This document shows positions 63,508-64,000 of a stretch of 64,000 nt of DNA, piece after piece. Within the stretch, counting starts at the first letter, position 1; each line of letters opens with the position of its first letter. Origin of the DNA: Hibiscus mutabilis (lineage: Eukaryota > Streptophyta > Magnoliopsida > Malvales > Malvaceae). The notes under the pieces were generated by a model. The model did not search any database. It saw nothing but the letters and a program-made list of their open reading frames with translations, and had not been told where the DNA came from. Location of the stretch: contig CM033712.1 of NCBI GenBank assembly GCA_019671005.1, positions 73,482,479 through 73,546,478 on the forward strand. Reading direction: 5' to 3'. A program made the position numbers and the translations under genes.

Positions 63508-63813
63508 CAAAATATTATCCAGAGTCCCATTAGGCGAAAACTTAACATAAGAAACAGGTGGATTCTCATCATCAATCAAAGTCTTCATACAATGCCCAGT
63601 TCCAGCATCCCAAATTCTACGAAGCCCATCATAATTACTCGAAACAATAAGGGAACCATCTCGATTAAAATCAGTGATTGTGACTGGATCAGAATGAGCG
63701 GGTAAAACTTTCAAGCATTTCCCAGTTTTCACGTCCCAAACCCACACGGTTTCTTCGAAAGAACCCGAAAATATCATATTAGATTGAGGGTTAAAGTTGA
63801 GGGCAAAACTTAG
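63508..63813 (-). pseudogene. WDR5: WDR5-like WD40 fragment
   Basis: Reads FNPQSNMIFSGSFEETVWVW, then DVKTGKCLKVLPAHSDPVTI, SNYDGLRRIWDAGTGHCMKT and LIDDENPPVSYVKFSPNG, i.e. two consecutive WD40 blades of WDR5, the subunit that presents histone H3 to COMPASS-type H3K4 methyltransferases. After PNG it goes directly to TLDN, skipping about six residues present in relatives as I recall them, and then reaches a GTAAGT donor (63507 downwards). No other blades are visible on either side within the window. It could be the middle exon of a gene whose rest is missing, or a gene fragment carried by duplication. I call it a fragment. Confidence 0.78.
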
Positions 63814-64000
63814 GCAAGGGGAGCATCATATCTCAAAGCCACGACGATCCAACGGCGGTGGTATGAGATCCTACGAGAAATTGAGACTTTAAGCAAAGAA
63901 AGAGGGAGACAATATTTGAACGTGGGACTAAATGTATTATTAAACTAAATATTTTAAGTGTTAACGAGTGAGTAATAATATATTATTTTTAAAATAAACA
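63814..64000. other. Right end of window
   Basis: No coding continuation of the WDR5-like fragment could be read with confidence. Confidence 0.35.

Noticed and set aside
1..64000. tRNA, rRNA or CRISPR features
   Set aside because: No cloverleaf with both internal promoter boxes, no rRNA segment and no regularly spaced repeats were found by eye. A tRNAscan or covariance search was not possible.

Overview
This is nuclear DNA of a flowering plant, almost certainly a eudicot. It has an AT-rich background, GT-AG introns, plant-only gene families (AIPP2-type PHD protein, LHP1, a plastid sigma factor, CYP89A, DC1 zinc-finger proteins, DUF1005), many small DNA transposons and a 12.4 kb Ty3/gypsy retrotransposon. 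From memory the repeats and proteins look like Malvaceae (cotton/hibiscus relatives), but nothing here proves that. One 100-N gap lies at 14699-14798.

Layout. 1-3.8 kb: ARFB1-type small GTPase on the minus strand, running off the left edge, with a hAT-like MITE in its third intron. 5.2-6.0 kb: Mutator-like foldback element with a perfect 9-bp target duplication. 6.9-7.7 kb: intron-less FAS1-domain protein (minus). 10.0-14.4 kb: plastid-targeted kinase-fold protein (plus) that lacks the usual HRD catalytic Asp. 15.3-23.1 kb: AIPP2/PAIPP2-like PHD protein (minus) with one homopolymer frameshift and no ATG in its first exon. 23.5-28.8 kb: small-transposon cluster, including one element nested in another. 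29.1-30.6 kb: CYP89A P450 with a single internal TAG.

31.1-47.0 kb: two tandem DC1-protein copies on the minus strand, both dead. The left copy is split by a Ty3/gypsy element of 12,437 bp (31498-43934) with LTRs of about 3.7-3.8 kb. The right copy has two nonsense codons, a frameshift and TTG where the start should be. 47.3-49.2 kb: TFCA (plus), intact. 50.1-51.6 kb: DUF1005 gene (minus), intact. 55.6-58.0 kb: SIG2-type plastid sigma factor (plus) with three frameshifts and one nonsense codon. 59.1-61.4 kb: LHP1 (plus), intact in six exons. 63.5-63.8 kb: WDR5-like fragment (minus).

The window is a mosaic of intact housekeeping and chromatin genes and recently broken ones. LHP1 (H3K27me3 reader), the AIPP2-like PHD protein (partner of H3K27me3-reading BAH proteins in Arabidopsis) and the WDR5 fragment (H3K4 methylation) share a chromatin theme, but nothing shows the neighbourhood is functional. 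I found no operon, CRISPR or prokaryote-like system. The most informative features are the lesions and the nested insertions, which can be dated relative to each other.
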